Shown: piece by piece, positions 33,764 to 41,386 of the stretch | How positions within the stretch are numbered: the first letter of the stretch is position 1 | Layout: every line of letters starts with the position of its first letter | NCBI GenBank assembly: GCA_963736055.1 | Contig: CAVTNM010000008.1 | Location: forward strand, 124,001-188,000 | Reading direction: 5' to 3' | Length of the DNA stretch: 64,000 nt | From: AC-32 sp963736055 | Lineage (GTDB): Bacteria; Actinomycetota; Thermoleophilia; Gaiellales; Gaiellaceae | The notes under the pieces: model-generated | Database searches by the model: none | Told to the model about the DNA's origin: nothing | The model's input: the letters and a program-made list of their open reading frames with translations, nothing else | Position numbers and translations under genes: made by a program

Positions 33764-34507
33764 GTGGATCTAGGGCTCGAGGGCCGCACCGCGATCGTTT
33801 GCGGCGCCTCCTCCGGAATCGGTCTCGCGATCGCCGAGTCGCTGGCCGCCGAGGGCGCGAACGTCGCGATGTTCGCCCGGCGACGCGACCTGCTCGAGCG
33901 CGAGGCCGAGCGCCTCGGCGCCCTCGCCGTGCGCGGCGACGTGACGAACCCTGCCGACCTCGAGCGCCTCGTTACTCGAACACTCACCGCCTTCGGTGGA
34001 ATCGACATTCTCGTCAACAACGGCGGCGGCCCGCCCCGCACGCCCGCGGTCGGGCTGACGGACGAACAGGTCGAGGCGGCGGTCGAGCTCCTGTTGCTTT
34101 CGGCGATCCGGCTCACAGCGCTGTGCTTGCCACAGCTCGAACGCAGCGGGCGGGGCCGCGTGATCAACGTCGGCTCGAGCTCCGTGCGGGAGCCGATCGA
34201 CAACCTGGCCCTCTCGAACGCGGTGCGCCCAGGGGTGATCGGGTGGGCGAACACCCTCGCCCGTGAGGTTGGGCCGAAGAAGATCACGGTGAACTCGATC
34301 GCGCCGGGACGCATCGAGACCGCACGGCTCGCGGAGGCGTTTGCGGGCAAGCCGCGCACCGAGGACATCGAGGCGATCCCGCTGCGTCGTTTCGGCCAGC
34401 CGGCCGAGGTTGCGCAGGTGGCGAGCTTCCTCGCGTCCGATGCGGCCGCCTACATCACCGGCGCCGTCATCCCGGTCGACGGCGGCATGACCCGGTTCCT
34501 TCTCTAG
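33764..34507 (+). CDS. Short-chain dehydrogenase/reductase with altered active site
   Basis: A 247-residue SDR with cofactor motif VCGASSGIGLAIAESLA, NNGGG, and C-terminal VNSIAPGRIETARLAE and AAYITGAVIPVDGG. Where YxxxK is expected, the sequence reads SNAVR, so catalytic Tyr and Lys are replaced by Ser and Arg, while SSS of the Ser motif remains. Either it uses another mechanism or it is non-catalytic. GTG 33764 was chosen because it puts the glycine motif at the usual distance. It stands alone upstream of the YlbL-type gene. Confidence 0.85.
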   Translation: MDLGLEGRTAIVCGASSGIGLAIAESLAAEGANVAMFARRRDLLEREAERLGALAVRGDVTNPADLERLVTRTLTAFGGIDILVNNGGGPPRTPAVGLTDEQVEAAVELLLLSAIRLTALCLPQLERSGRGRVINVGSSSVREPIDNLALSNAVRPGVIGWANTLAREVGPKKITVNSIAPGRIETARLAEAFAGKPRTEDIEAIPLRRFGQPAEVAQVASFLASDAAAYITGAVIPVDGGMTRFLL

Positions 34508-34508
34508 G

Positions 34509-34514
34509 TACCCT
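34509..34514 (+). promoter_or_regulatory. Leaderless -10 box (TACCCT)
   Basis: TACCCT ends 7 bases before the ATG of the YlbL-type protease gene and lies just after the SDR stop. Confidence 0.45.
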
Positions 34515-34521
34515 CGTCCTG

Positions 34522-35523
34522 ATGCGGTGGCTCACGCCGGCGCGCCTGGCCATTGCCGGGCTCTTCTTCCTCGGCGCCGCGGCGTTCGTGCTCTGGCTCG
34601 CGCCCGCCAACGGCTACGACCTCAGGCTCGTCGACCCGGCTCACCCCGTCGACCCGGTGATCTCGGTGCCCGGCGAGAAGCCCGGCCGCCCCGAAAGCCC
34701 GATCTACTTCGTCGACGTTCGCGAGCGACAGGCCCGCCTGCTCGAGCGACTCATTCCTTGGGTCCGGGCGGACGGATCGGACCTCGTGCCCGCGCCTGAG
34801 ATCTCCGCCACGCTCGAGCAACGGCTCGGGCAGCTGGACATGACCGACTCGCAGAAGGTCGCCGCCGTGGTAGCGCTCAGGAATCTCGGCTACAACGTGC
34901 ACGCGCGCAGCGGCGGGGTCACCGTGATCCTCGTCGAGCAAGGGGCCCCTGCAGCCGCTGTGTTACAGCCCGACGACGTGATCGTCTCTGCGAACGGGCG
35001 CAAGGTCGCCTCGGTGCTGGCGCTACGAGCAGCGCTCGCGCACGACAAGCCCGGCTCGACCGTCCGGATCGGCTTCCGGCGAAACGGAAAGGTTCGAACA
35101 GCGGCGATCAAGACGATCCCCGACCCGGAGAACCCGAAGCGGTCGATCATCGGCGTCTCCGCGACGGACGAACTGGCGGTCAAGCTCCCGGTCAGGATCA
35201 GGTTCGACGCCGGCGGGGTCGGCGGCCCCTCCGCCGGTCTCGCGTTCGCGCTGGACATCCTCCAGGAGCTCGGACGCAACGTCGCGCACGGCAAGAAGGT
35301 CGCCGCGACCGGCGAGCTCTCGCTCGACGGCAAGGTCGGCCCGATCGGCGGGGTGAAGCAAAAGACTCTCGGCGCGCGCGAAGCAGGTGTGGACGTCTTC
35401 CTGGTGCCGGCGGGGGAGAACGCCCGTGAGGCCAGGCGATACGCGAAGGACCTCCCCATCATCCCTGTGCAGAACTTTCAACAGGCGTTGCGGGCACTGG
35501 CAACGCTGGCGCCGAAAGCGTGA
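34522..35523 (+). CDS. YlbL-family PDZ and Lon-protease domain membrane protein
   Basis: A 333-residue protein with one N-terminal membrane helix (LAIAGLFFLGAAAFVLWLA). A PDZ domain follows at about 140-215 (VILVEQGAPAAAVLQPDDVI), then a Lon-type S16 peptidase domain with catalytic Ser in GGPSAGLAFALDIL and Lys in IGGVKQKTLGA. The family cleaves membrane or secreted substrates outside the cell; in Bacillus YlbL acts in checkpoint recovery. The PDZ-Lon order matches the family closely. Confidence 0.9.
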   Translation: MRWLTPARLAIAGLFFLGAAAFVLWLAPANGYDLRLVDPAHPVDPVISVPGEKPGRPESPIYFVDVRERQARLLERLIPWVRADGSDLVPAPEISATLEQRLGQLDMTDSQKVAAVVALRNLGYNVHARSGGVTVILVEQGAPAAAVLQPDDVIVSANGRKVASVLALRAALAHDKPGSTVRIGFRRNGKVRTAAIKTIPDPENPKRSIIGVSATDELAVKLPVRIRFDAGGVGGPSAGLAFALDILQELGRNVAHGKKVAATGELSLDGKVGPIGGVKQKTLGAREAGVDVFLVPAGENAREARRYAKDLPIIPVQNFQQALRALATLAPKA

Positions 35524-35589
35524 AGAACACCTAGTTTCGGGCAGTTTTGAAACCGCCGGAAATTGCAGTGTTTTCTCCACGGACAAGTC

Positions 35590-35617
35590 TTGATTCGGCG
35601 GTCCGGACGCCTATCAT
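35590..35617 (+). promoter_or_regulatory. Sigma-70-type promoter (TTGATT / 16 bp / TATCAT)
   Basis: TTGATT at 35590-35595 and TATCAT at 35612-35617 are separated by 16 bases. Transcription would start near 35624, about 37 bases before the small cysteine-rich gene. It is one of the few classical -35/-10 pairs visible in this window. Confidence 0.55.
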
Positions 35618-35660
35618 CCCGCCTTGTTGCGGCAGGCGACTTAGAGGAGCAAACTGGGGT

Positions 35661-35846
35661 ATGAGCAAGGTCATCAAACCAACCTGCGAGGATTGCTATT
35701 TCCATCGGGCCGGGCTCTGTGCGCTCGTGCTCGAGGCTCCTTGCCCCACCTTCCGCCTCCACAGTCGCGGCTCGCTGGTGCCGCCGCGTCAGCCGCGTCT
35801 CGTGCCGCGGCCGCTTGCGCCGCTGGCCGGTCAGCCTGCCGCCTAG
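35661..35846 (+). CDS. Small cysteine-containing protein
   Basis: A 61-residue product: MSKVIKPTCEDCYFHRAGLC, then a fourth cysteine in LEAPCPTF, and a proline- and arginine-rich tail. The CxxC and spacing of four cysteines suggest a metal site. The start is supported by an upstream promoter-like pair and GGAGC further back. The family is not recognised. It ends 7 bases before the end of the convergent aminotransferase gene. Confidence 0.65.
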   Translation: MSKVIKPTCEDCYFHRAGLCALVLEAPCPTFRLHSRGSLVPPRQPRLVPRPLAPLAGQPAA

Positions 35847-35852
35847 TTCCCG

Positions 35853-36950
35853 CTAGACGGCCGCCGGGGTCGGCGCCACCAGCTTCGCGAGCCGGCGCAC
35901 GCCCTCGTCGATCTCCGACGGAGAGGCAAAGCTGAACGCGAGGCGCGCCGAGTTGGGAGGGCCGCCGAAGTCGGTCCCGGGGACGAACGTGACCCCGCTC
36001 GCCGTCGCGCGCGGCAGCAGCTCGGCCGCATCCAGCGAATCCGGAAGCTCCAGCCACAGGAAGTAGCCGCCCTCCGGCCGGCTCCAGCGCGCCCGGCCGC
36101 CCAGCTCGCGCTCCAGCGCCTCGAGCATCGCGTCGCGGCGCGAGCGAAGCAGGCCGCGAACACGCTCGAGGTTCGGCTCGAACAGGCCGCGGCGAAGGAA
36201 CTCGAGGACGATCGCCTGGGCCACGAGCGCAGGCGAGATGTAGGTCGACGCGACGAGCTCCTCGAGCTCCCCTGAATGCTCTGCCGGCACGATCGCGTAG
36301 CCGACTCGAAGCCCAGGAGCGACGGTCTTGGAGAAAGACGAGCTGTAGAGGACGTTCCGGCCTCCCTCGAGCTCGAACAGCGTGGGCAACGCCTCGCCGT
36401 CGAAACGCACCAGGCCGTACGGGTCGTCCTCGAGTACCCGCAACCCGCCCTCGCGCGCGAGCCCCGCGAGCTGCTGCCGCCGTTCCTTCGAGAGGGTCAC
36501 ACCGGCCGGGTTCTGGAAGGTGGGGATCGTGTAGAGGAACCCCGGCTCCGCTCTCTCCGACTCGAGTCGCTCGAGCTCGTCGACGTCCAACCCTTCGTCG
36601 TCGATCTCCACCTCGTCGAAGGCGTCGGGCAGCGCGGCGAGAATCTTGCGAGGGCGGTCGTACGTGGGCCGCTCGACGATTACGCGCCTCCCGTCGGCGA
36701 ACTTCGAGAGGATGAAGTGGAACACCTGCAGCGAGCCGTTCGTCACGACCACCCTCGACGGGTCGACGCGGTGGTGGCCGCCGATCCATTCCCGCAACGG
36801 CTCGTAGCCGAGCGTGTGCCCGTAGAGCAGCGCGGCCGCTCCGTCGCGCTCGAGCGCGGTCTTCGCGCAGTCGGCCAGGTCGGCGACGGGCAGGCATTCG
36901 GGGGCCGGGACCCCTCGCGCGAAGGAGATGGGGCTCGTTCCGGCGCTCAC
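35853..36950 (-). CDS. PLP-dependent aminotransferase, 2-aminoadipate/MocR-core type
   Basis: A 365-residue class I/II aminotransferase. It has RVVVTNGSLQVFHFILSKFA, PTFQNPAGVTLSKERRQQLA, VLEDDPYGLVRFDGEALPTL and the PLP Lys in SSSFSKTVAPGLRVGYAI, ending with PEGGYFLWLELPDSLDA. The layout matches LysN-like enzymes and the catalytic half of MocR regulators, but there is no GntR domain. The substrate is unknown. The GTG start is preferred since a TACACT box lies 6 bases before it. Confidence 0.88.
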   Translation of the reverse strand: MSAGTSPISFARGVPAPECLPVADLADCAKTALERDGAAALLYGHTLGYEPLREWIGGHHRVDPSRVVVTNGSLQVFHFILSKFADGRRVIVERPTYDRPRKILAALPDAFDEVEIDDEGLDVDELERLESERAEPGFLYTIPTFQNPAGVTLSKERRQQLAGLAREGGLRVLEDDPYGLVRFDGEALPTLFELEGGRNVLYSSSFSKTVAPGLRVGYAIVPAEHSGELEELVASTYISPALVAQAIVLEFLRRGLFEPNLERVRGLLRSRRDAMLEALERELGGRARWSRPEGGYFLWLELPDSLDAAELLPRATASGVTFVPGTDFGGPPNSARLAFSFASPSEIDEGVRRLAKLVAPTPAAV

Positions 36951-36956
36951 GCCGCC

Positions 36957-36962
36957 AGTGTA
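36957..36962 (-). promoter_or_regulatory. Leaderless -10 box (TACACT) for the aminotransferase
   Basis: On the reverse strand TACACT ends 6 bases before the GTG start, matching the leaderless pattern of the window. Confidence 0.5.
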
Positions 36963-37039
36963 GGGGTCGATGGCGCGATGCGAGAGACCGCAGTCACGAG
37001 CCTCCTTCACGCAAACGGGTGAGAAGAAAGCCTCCCGCC

Positions 37040-38680
37040 ATGCCGACCATGAAGAACGTGGGCTTTCGCTGCGCCGTTCTCGCGTCTCTGTGCGCGCTCG
37101 CCTTGGCGGCGCCGGCGGCGGCTTGGCCGGATTCCACGATCCTCGTCAAGTTCAGGCAGCCTGCCGCGGCGCCGGCCAAGGTTCGGACGCTCGGCGACGA
37201 CTTCGTGCGGGACACCGCAGCGAGGGTCGCGGTCGTCGATCCCGAGCCCGGCGAGTCGGTCGCCGACGCGCTGGCCGAGTACCGCGCGAGGCCCGACGTC
37301 GCCTACGCGGAGCCGAACCGGGTCCGTCACCTCCTGACCGTCGGAACGCCCGACGATCCGGATTACTCGCAGCAGTGGGCGCTCTCGACCATCGACGCCC
37401 TCGGCGGCTGGTCGCTCTTCCCGGGCACCTTCGCCCCGGCGATCGGCGTGCCGATCGGAATCGTCGACACCGGAGTCGACGCCACGCACAGCGATCTCTC
37501 CAGCCGCATCTCGGCCTCGAGCGCCGTCTGCCTCGGCGGCGGCTGCGTCGAGGGCACGCCAACCGACCCGGTGGGCCACGGAACGCACGTAGCCGGCATC
37601 GCCGGAGCGGCCACTGACAACGCCGTCGGCGTCGCGGGAATCGCCTTCTCCTCGCCGCTCATCGCGGTGCGGGTCTTTCACGACGATCCTGACGACGGCT
37701 GGGTCGCGGACGACTCCGACATCGCCGACGGGATCGCCTGGGCGGCCCAGCACGGCGCGAGGGCGATAAACCTCAGCCTGGGTGGCGCCGGGTACTCGCT
37801 GACGCTCTGCAACGCGGTCGAGCTTGCGATGAACTCGTACCACGCGGTCGTCGTCGCGGCCGCCGGCAACTCGGCCGTCGCCACCCCGAGCTACCCGGCG
37901 GCGTGTCCGGGTGCGATCGGTGTGGCCGCCACCGACACGGCCGACCTTCCGGCGTACTTCTCCAACTACGGCAGCCCAGACGTGTTCGTCTCGGCGCCCG
38001 GCGTCGACATCCTCTCGACCTATCCCGCGGCACTCTCGCCGACCGACTGCCCGTCCGACCCGGTGGGCTACTGCCACCTGGACGGCACCTCGATGGCCTC
38101 GCCCTTCGTGACGGCGCTCGCCGCGTTGCTGGTGAGCCTGCATCCCGGCGTGACGCCCACCGCGGTGCGGCAGATGCTCGCGACGAGCTCGGACAAGGTC
38201 GGCCCGTACGCCTACGGCCCCGATCCCTATGCCACCTGCGCCGGCTGCACCTGGGAAGCGGACTACGGCTACGGGCGAATCAACGTGGCGCGCGCCCTTG
38301 CGACTGCAGTGCCGCCCCCGCCGCCGCCTCCTCCGCCGCCCCCTCCGCCGCCGCCTCCGCCTCAGCCGTTCTCTTCAGGTGCCGACACAAAGGCTCCCAC
38401 AGTCCACGCCTACACCGCCCGAGGGAAGCACGGGCGAGCGCTACGGCTGCGCTACCGCGTCAGCGACAACAAGGGCAAGACGACCGAGCGGATCAGCATC
38501 TACCGCCGCGCGAAGGCTCTGCGAGGCTTCATGCGGCCGCTGCGAGAGACGAACGGCGCGGTCGCGTACTGGGTCGTCTGGAGGCCCAGGAAGGCGGGCT
38601 CCTACCGCTTCTGCGTCCGCGCGACGGACAGCGCCAAGAACCGCAGCCCGCTCGCCTGCGCGCAAATCCGCGTCCGCTAG
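37040..38680 (+). CDS. Secreted subtilisin-like serine protease (S8)
   Basis: A protein of about 546 residues with a signal peptide (RCAVLASLCALALAAPAAA). An inhibitor-like propeptide follows (VKFRQPAAAPAKVR to YAEPNRVRHLLT), then the S8 domain with Asp in GIVDTGVDATH, His in VGHGTHVAGIAGAA, the Asn region VAAAGNSAV and Ser in LDGTSMASPFVTAL. A run of 17 prolines links it to a small C-terminal domain with a cysteine pair. Cysteines in the S8 domain suggest disulfides. GTG 37019 and ATG 37049 are other possible starts. Confidence 0.9.
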   Translation: MPTMKNVGFRCAVLASLCALALAAPAAAWPDSTILVKFRQPAAAPAKVRTLGDDFVRDTAARVAVVDPEPGESVADALAEYRARPDVAYAEPNRVRHLLTVGTPDDPDYSQQWALSTIDALGGWSLFPGTFAPAIGVPIGIVDTGVDATHSDLSSRISASSAVCLGGGCVEGTPTDPVGHGTHVAGIAGAATDNAVGVAGIAFSSPLIAVRVFHDDPDDGWVADDSDIADGIAWAAQHGARAINLSLGGAGYSLTLCNAVELAMNSYHAVVVAAAGNSAVATPSYPAACPGAIGVAATDTADLPAYFSNYGSPDVFVSAPGVDILSTYPAALSPTDCPSDPVGYCHLDGTSMASPFVTALAALLVSLHPGVTPTAVRQMLATSSDKVGPYAYGPDPYATCAGCTWEADYGYGRINVARALATAVPPPPPPPPPPPPPPPPPQPFSSGADTKAPTVHAYTARGKHGRALRLRYRVSDNKGKTTERISIYRRAKALRGFMRPLRETNGAVAYWVVWRPRKAGSYRFCVRATDSAKNRSPLACAQIRVR

Positions 38681-39555
38681 GCCCGCGTCCCGGCGACCTC
38701 GGCCGCGAGCTCGGCGATTTCGGTCGGCGTCGTCCCGACGCGGACGCCTCGCTCCTCGAGCGCTTGTTTCTTCGCCTCCGCCGTTCCGGACGACCCGGAG
38801 ATGATCGCGCCGGCGTGGCCCATCGTCTTTCCCGGCGGCGCCGTGAACCCCGCGATGTAGGCGACCACAGGCTTGGTCACCTCCGCCTCGATGAAGGCGG
38901 CGGCCTTCTCCTCCTCGTCGCCTCCGATCTCGCCGACCATGACGATCACGTCGGTCTCCGGGTCGGCCTCGAAGCGCGCCAGGACGTCGATGAACGACGA
39001 GCCGACCACGGGGTCTCCGCCGATTCCCACGATCGTGGAGTTCCCGAGCCCGCGCTGGGTGAGCTCGTGCCCGATCTGGTAGGTCAGAGTCCCCGAGCGC
39101 GAGACGACCCCGATCGGGCCCTCGCGGAAGATCTCGGCCGGGATGATCCCGACGTTCGCCTTGCCCGGTGAGAGCGCGCCCGGGCAGTTTGGCCCGAGCA
39201 TGGTGATCCCCTTCGGGCGGATGTAGTTGTAGATCCGGAGCATCTCGTGCGCGGGGAGCCCCTCGGCGATGCAGATCACCGTCACGATGCCGGCGTCGAC
39301 CGATTCGTAGATCGCGTCGGCGGCGAAGCGCGCAGGCACGAAGACCATCGAGGTGTTGGCGCCGGCCTCCTCGACCGCCTCCGCAACCGTGTCGAAGATC
39401 GGAATGCCCTCGAGGTCGGTCCCGCCCTTGCCCGGCGTCACCCCCGCGACGACGTTGGTGCCGTAGCCGCGGTTTCGCAACGTGTGGAACGAGCCCTCCC
39501 GCCCCGTGGCGCCCTGGACGACGAGCCGCGTGTCCCTGTCGACGATGATCGCCAC
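38677..39555 (-). CDS. sucD: Succinyl-CoA synthetase alpha subunit
   Basis: A 292-residue ligase subunit carrying the phosphohistidine. The CoA-binding start is RLVVQGATGREGSFHTLRN, then GPNCPGALSPGKANVGI, GVVSRSGTLTYQIGHELT and the active His in GKTMGHAGAIISGSSG. It forms a heterotetramer with SucC, encoded upstream in the same direction; a methyltransferase gene lies between. The GTG start overlaps the methyltransferase stop by one base. Its own stop interlocks with that of the protease gene. Confidence 0.95.
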   Translation of the reverse strand: MAIIVDRDTRLVVQGATGREGSFHTLRNRGYGTNVVAGVTPGKGGTDLEGIPIFDTVAEAVEEAGANTSMVFVPARFAADAIYESVDAGIVTVICIAEGLPAHEMLRIYNYIRPKGITMLGPNCPGALSPGKANVGIIPAEIFREGPIGVVSRSGTLTYQIGHELTQRGLGNSTIVGIGGDPVVGSSFIDVLARFEADPETDVIVMVGEIGGDEEEKAAAFIEAEVTKPVVAYIAGFTAPPGKTMGHAGAIISGSSGTAEAKKQALEERGVRVGTTPTEIAELAAEVAGTRA

Positions 39556-40208
39556 TAGAACTGCCGCTTCCTTGCGCGCATGACGACCTTGGTGTCAGTC
39601 CAGGCGCTTCCGTCCTCGGTCATCCGGTCGGCCAACAGTTCTCTGACGCGCTCGGCCTCTCCGCCCTCGCACCCGGTTCGAGCGAGCCACGGCTCGAGTG
39701 GATGCACCTTCTCGAAGCGCTCCGCCTGCTCGACCTCGAGGCCGGCCTTGCCAAGGAAGTCCATCCATTCTCTCTCGGTGTAGTTGCGCACGTGGGTCGG
39801 ATCGCGGAGCTTCTCGGCCAGCTCGTGGCGATCGCTCGAGAAGAGCGTGTCCTCGATCACGACCAGCCGATTGCTGACGCGCCCCATCTCGGCGATCGCG
39901 GCTCGGATGTCCGCGAAATGGTGTGGCGCGATTCGCGAGACGACGACGTCGAAGCTTCCGTCGGCGAACGGGATGTCCTCGGCGCCTGCGAGGACGTCGG
40001 CCTTCATGCCCGGCGATGGGTCGAGCGTCACGACCTCCGCGCCCTCCTCGCGCAGGCGCCGGGCGACATGCCCGCCGCCGGTGGCGACGTCCAGAGCCTT
40101 GACGCCCTCCGCCGGCTCGCACCACTCGACGACGAGGTCGAGGTCGGGCCCCTCGCGGTGGGTCGGGCTCTCCCGGTAGGCCTGGGCCCGCTCGGACCAG
40201 CTGCTCAT
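39555..40208 (-). CDS. Class I SAM-dependent methyltransferase between sucC and sucD
   Basis: A 217-residue methyltransferase. Motif I is KALDVATGGGHVARRL, the acidic end of strand 2 is VVTLDPSPGM, and FADGSFDVVVSRIAPHHFAD follows. The fold resembles UbiE-type enzymes. The substrate is unknown. It overlaps sucC by ATGA and sucD by one base, so all three are co-translated; insertion of a methyltransferase into sucCD is unusual. Confidence 0.87.
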   Translation of the reverse strand: MSSWSERAQAYRESPTHREGPDLDLVVEWCEPAEGVKALDVATGGGHVARRLREEGAEVVTLDPSPGMKADVLAGAEDIPFADGSFDVVVSRIAPHHFADIRAAIAEMGRVSNRLVVIEDTLFSSDRHELAEKLRDPTHVRNYTEREWMDFLGKAGLEVEQAERFEKVHPLEPWLARTGCEGGEAERVRELLADRMTEDGSAWTDTKVVMRARKRQF

Positions 40209-41347
40209 GCAGCCAGCTCCACGGCCCGCCTCGCCGCGTCGAGCATCGTCGCCTCGACGTGGAGGTTGGGAGGCGCGGCCTCGGCCAGGATCTCCCGTCC
40301 CTCCTCGGCGTTGGTTCCGTCGAAGCGGACGACGATCGGGTGCTCGATCGTGATCTGCGAGAGCGCCTGCAGGATGCCCCGTGCGACAACGTCGCAACGG
40401 GTGATCCCGGCGAAGATGTTGAACAGGATCGAACGAACCTGTGGGTCCGAGCTGATGATCTCCAGCGCGTCGACGACGCCCTGTGCGTCGCCCCCGCCGC
40501 CGAGATCGCAGAAGTTCGCCGGACGCCCGCCGGCCAGCGCGATCACGTCCAGTGTGGACATGACGAGGCCGGCACCGTTGCCGAGGATCCCGACCTCGCC
40601 GTCGAGCTTGACGTACGTGACTCCTCGCTCGCGCGCCGCCCGCTCCTCGGGCGGATAGGCCTCGAGGTCGCGCATCTCCGCGATGTCCGGATGCTTGTAG
40701 AGCGCGTTGTCGTCCACTGTGAACTTCGAGTCGAGCGCCCGTACCTCGCCCTCGGGAGTGACGATCAACGGGTTGATCTCGCAGAGCGTCGCGTCGGTCT
40801 CGACGAAGCAGCTGTACAGCTTCCCGAGGATGCCGAGGATCTGCTTCTGCTCCTCGGGATCCGTGATCCCGGATCCGTAGATCAGCCGTCGCGCCTGGTA
40901 GGGCTGGAAGCCCTCGAGTGGATCGACGTGCAGCCGCGCGAGCGCGTCCGGATTCTGCTCGGCGACTTCCTCGATCTCGACGCCGCCTTCGGTGGTCAGC
41001 ATGTAGAGCGCCTTCTTGGCGCCGCGGTCGAAGGTGACCGAGAGGTAGTACTCCTTGGCGATGTCCGAAGCGCGCTCGATCCAGAGCTTCCGCACCACGT
41101 GACCATTGATGTCCAGCCCGAGGATCTCTTCGGCCTTGTTCTCCGCGTCGTCCGGGCCGTCGGCGAGCTTGATCCCGCCGGCCTTGCCGCGGCCCCCGGT
41201 CAGCACCTGCGCCTTGACGACCACGGGGCCGCCGAGCTCATCGGCGGCGGCACGGGCCTCCGCGGCTGTCGTCGCCAGGCGCCCCTCCGAGACCGGAATG
41301 CCGAAGCGCCCGAAGAGCTCCTTTCCCTGGTACTCGTAGAGGTCCAC
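40205..41347 (-). CDS. sucC: Succinyl-CoA synthetase beta subunit (ADP-forming type)
   Basis: A 380-residue subunit with an ATP-grasp domain: MDLYEYQGKELFGRFGIPVS, VVVKAQVLTGGRGKAGGIKL, CEINPLIVTPEGEVRALDSK and the C-terminal ligase domain LDGEVGILGNGAGLVMSTLD with FNIFAGITRCD. It converts succinyl-CoA and ADP or GDP to succinate and ATP or GTP. It leads the sucC-methyltransferase-sucD operon. Confidence 0.95.
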   Translation of the reverse strand: MDLYEYQGKELFGRFGIPVSEGRLATTAAEARAAADELGGPVVVKAQVLTGGRGKAGGIKLADGPDDAENKAEEILGLDINGHVVRKLWIERASDIAKEYYLSVTFDRGAKKALYMLTTEGGVEIEEVAEQNPDALARLHVDPLEGFQPYQARRLIYGSGITDPEEQKQILGILGKLYSCFVETDATLCEINPLIVTPEGEVRALDSKFTVDDNALYKHPDIAEMRDLEAYPPEERAARERGVTYVKLDGEVGILGNGAGLVMSTLDVIALAGGRPANFCDLGGGGDAQGVVDALEIISSDPQVRSILFNIFAGITRCDVVARGILQALSQITIEHPIVVRFDGTNAEEGREILAEAAPPNLHVEATMLDAARRAVELAA

Positions 41348-41355
41348 GGCGGCGG

Positions 41356-41361
41356 ATGCTA
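41356..41361 (-). promoter_or_regulatory. Leaderless -10 box (TAGCAT) for sucC
   Basis: On the reverse strand TAGCAT ends 8 bases before the sucC GTG. Confidence 0.45.
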
Positions 41362-41386
41362 GACGAAGGTCACCGTGGCGAGCCTC

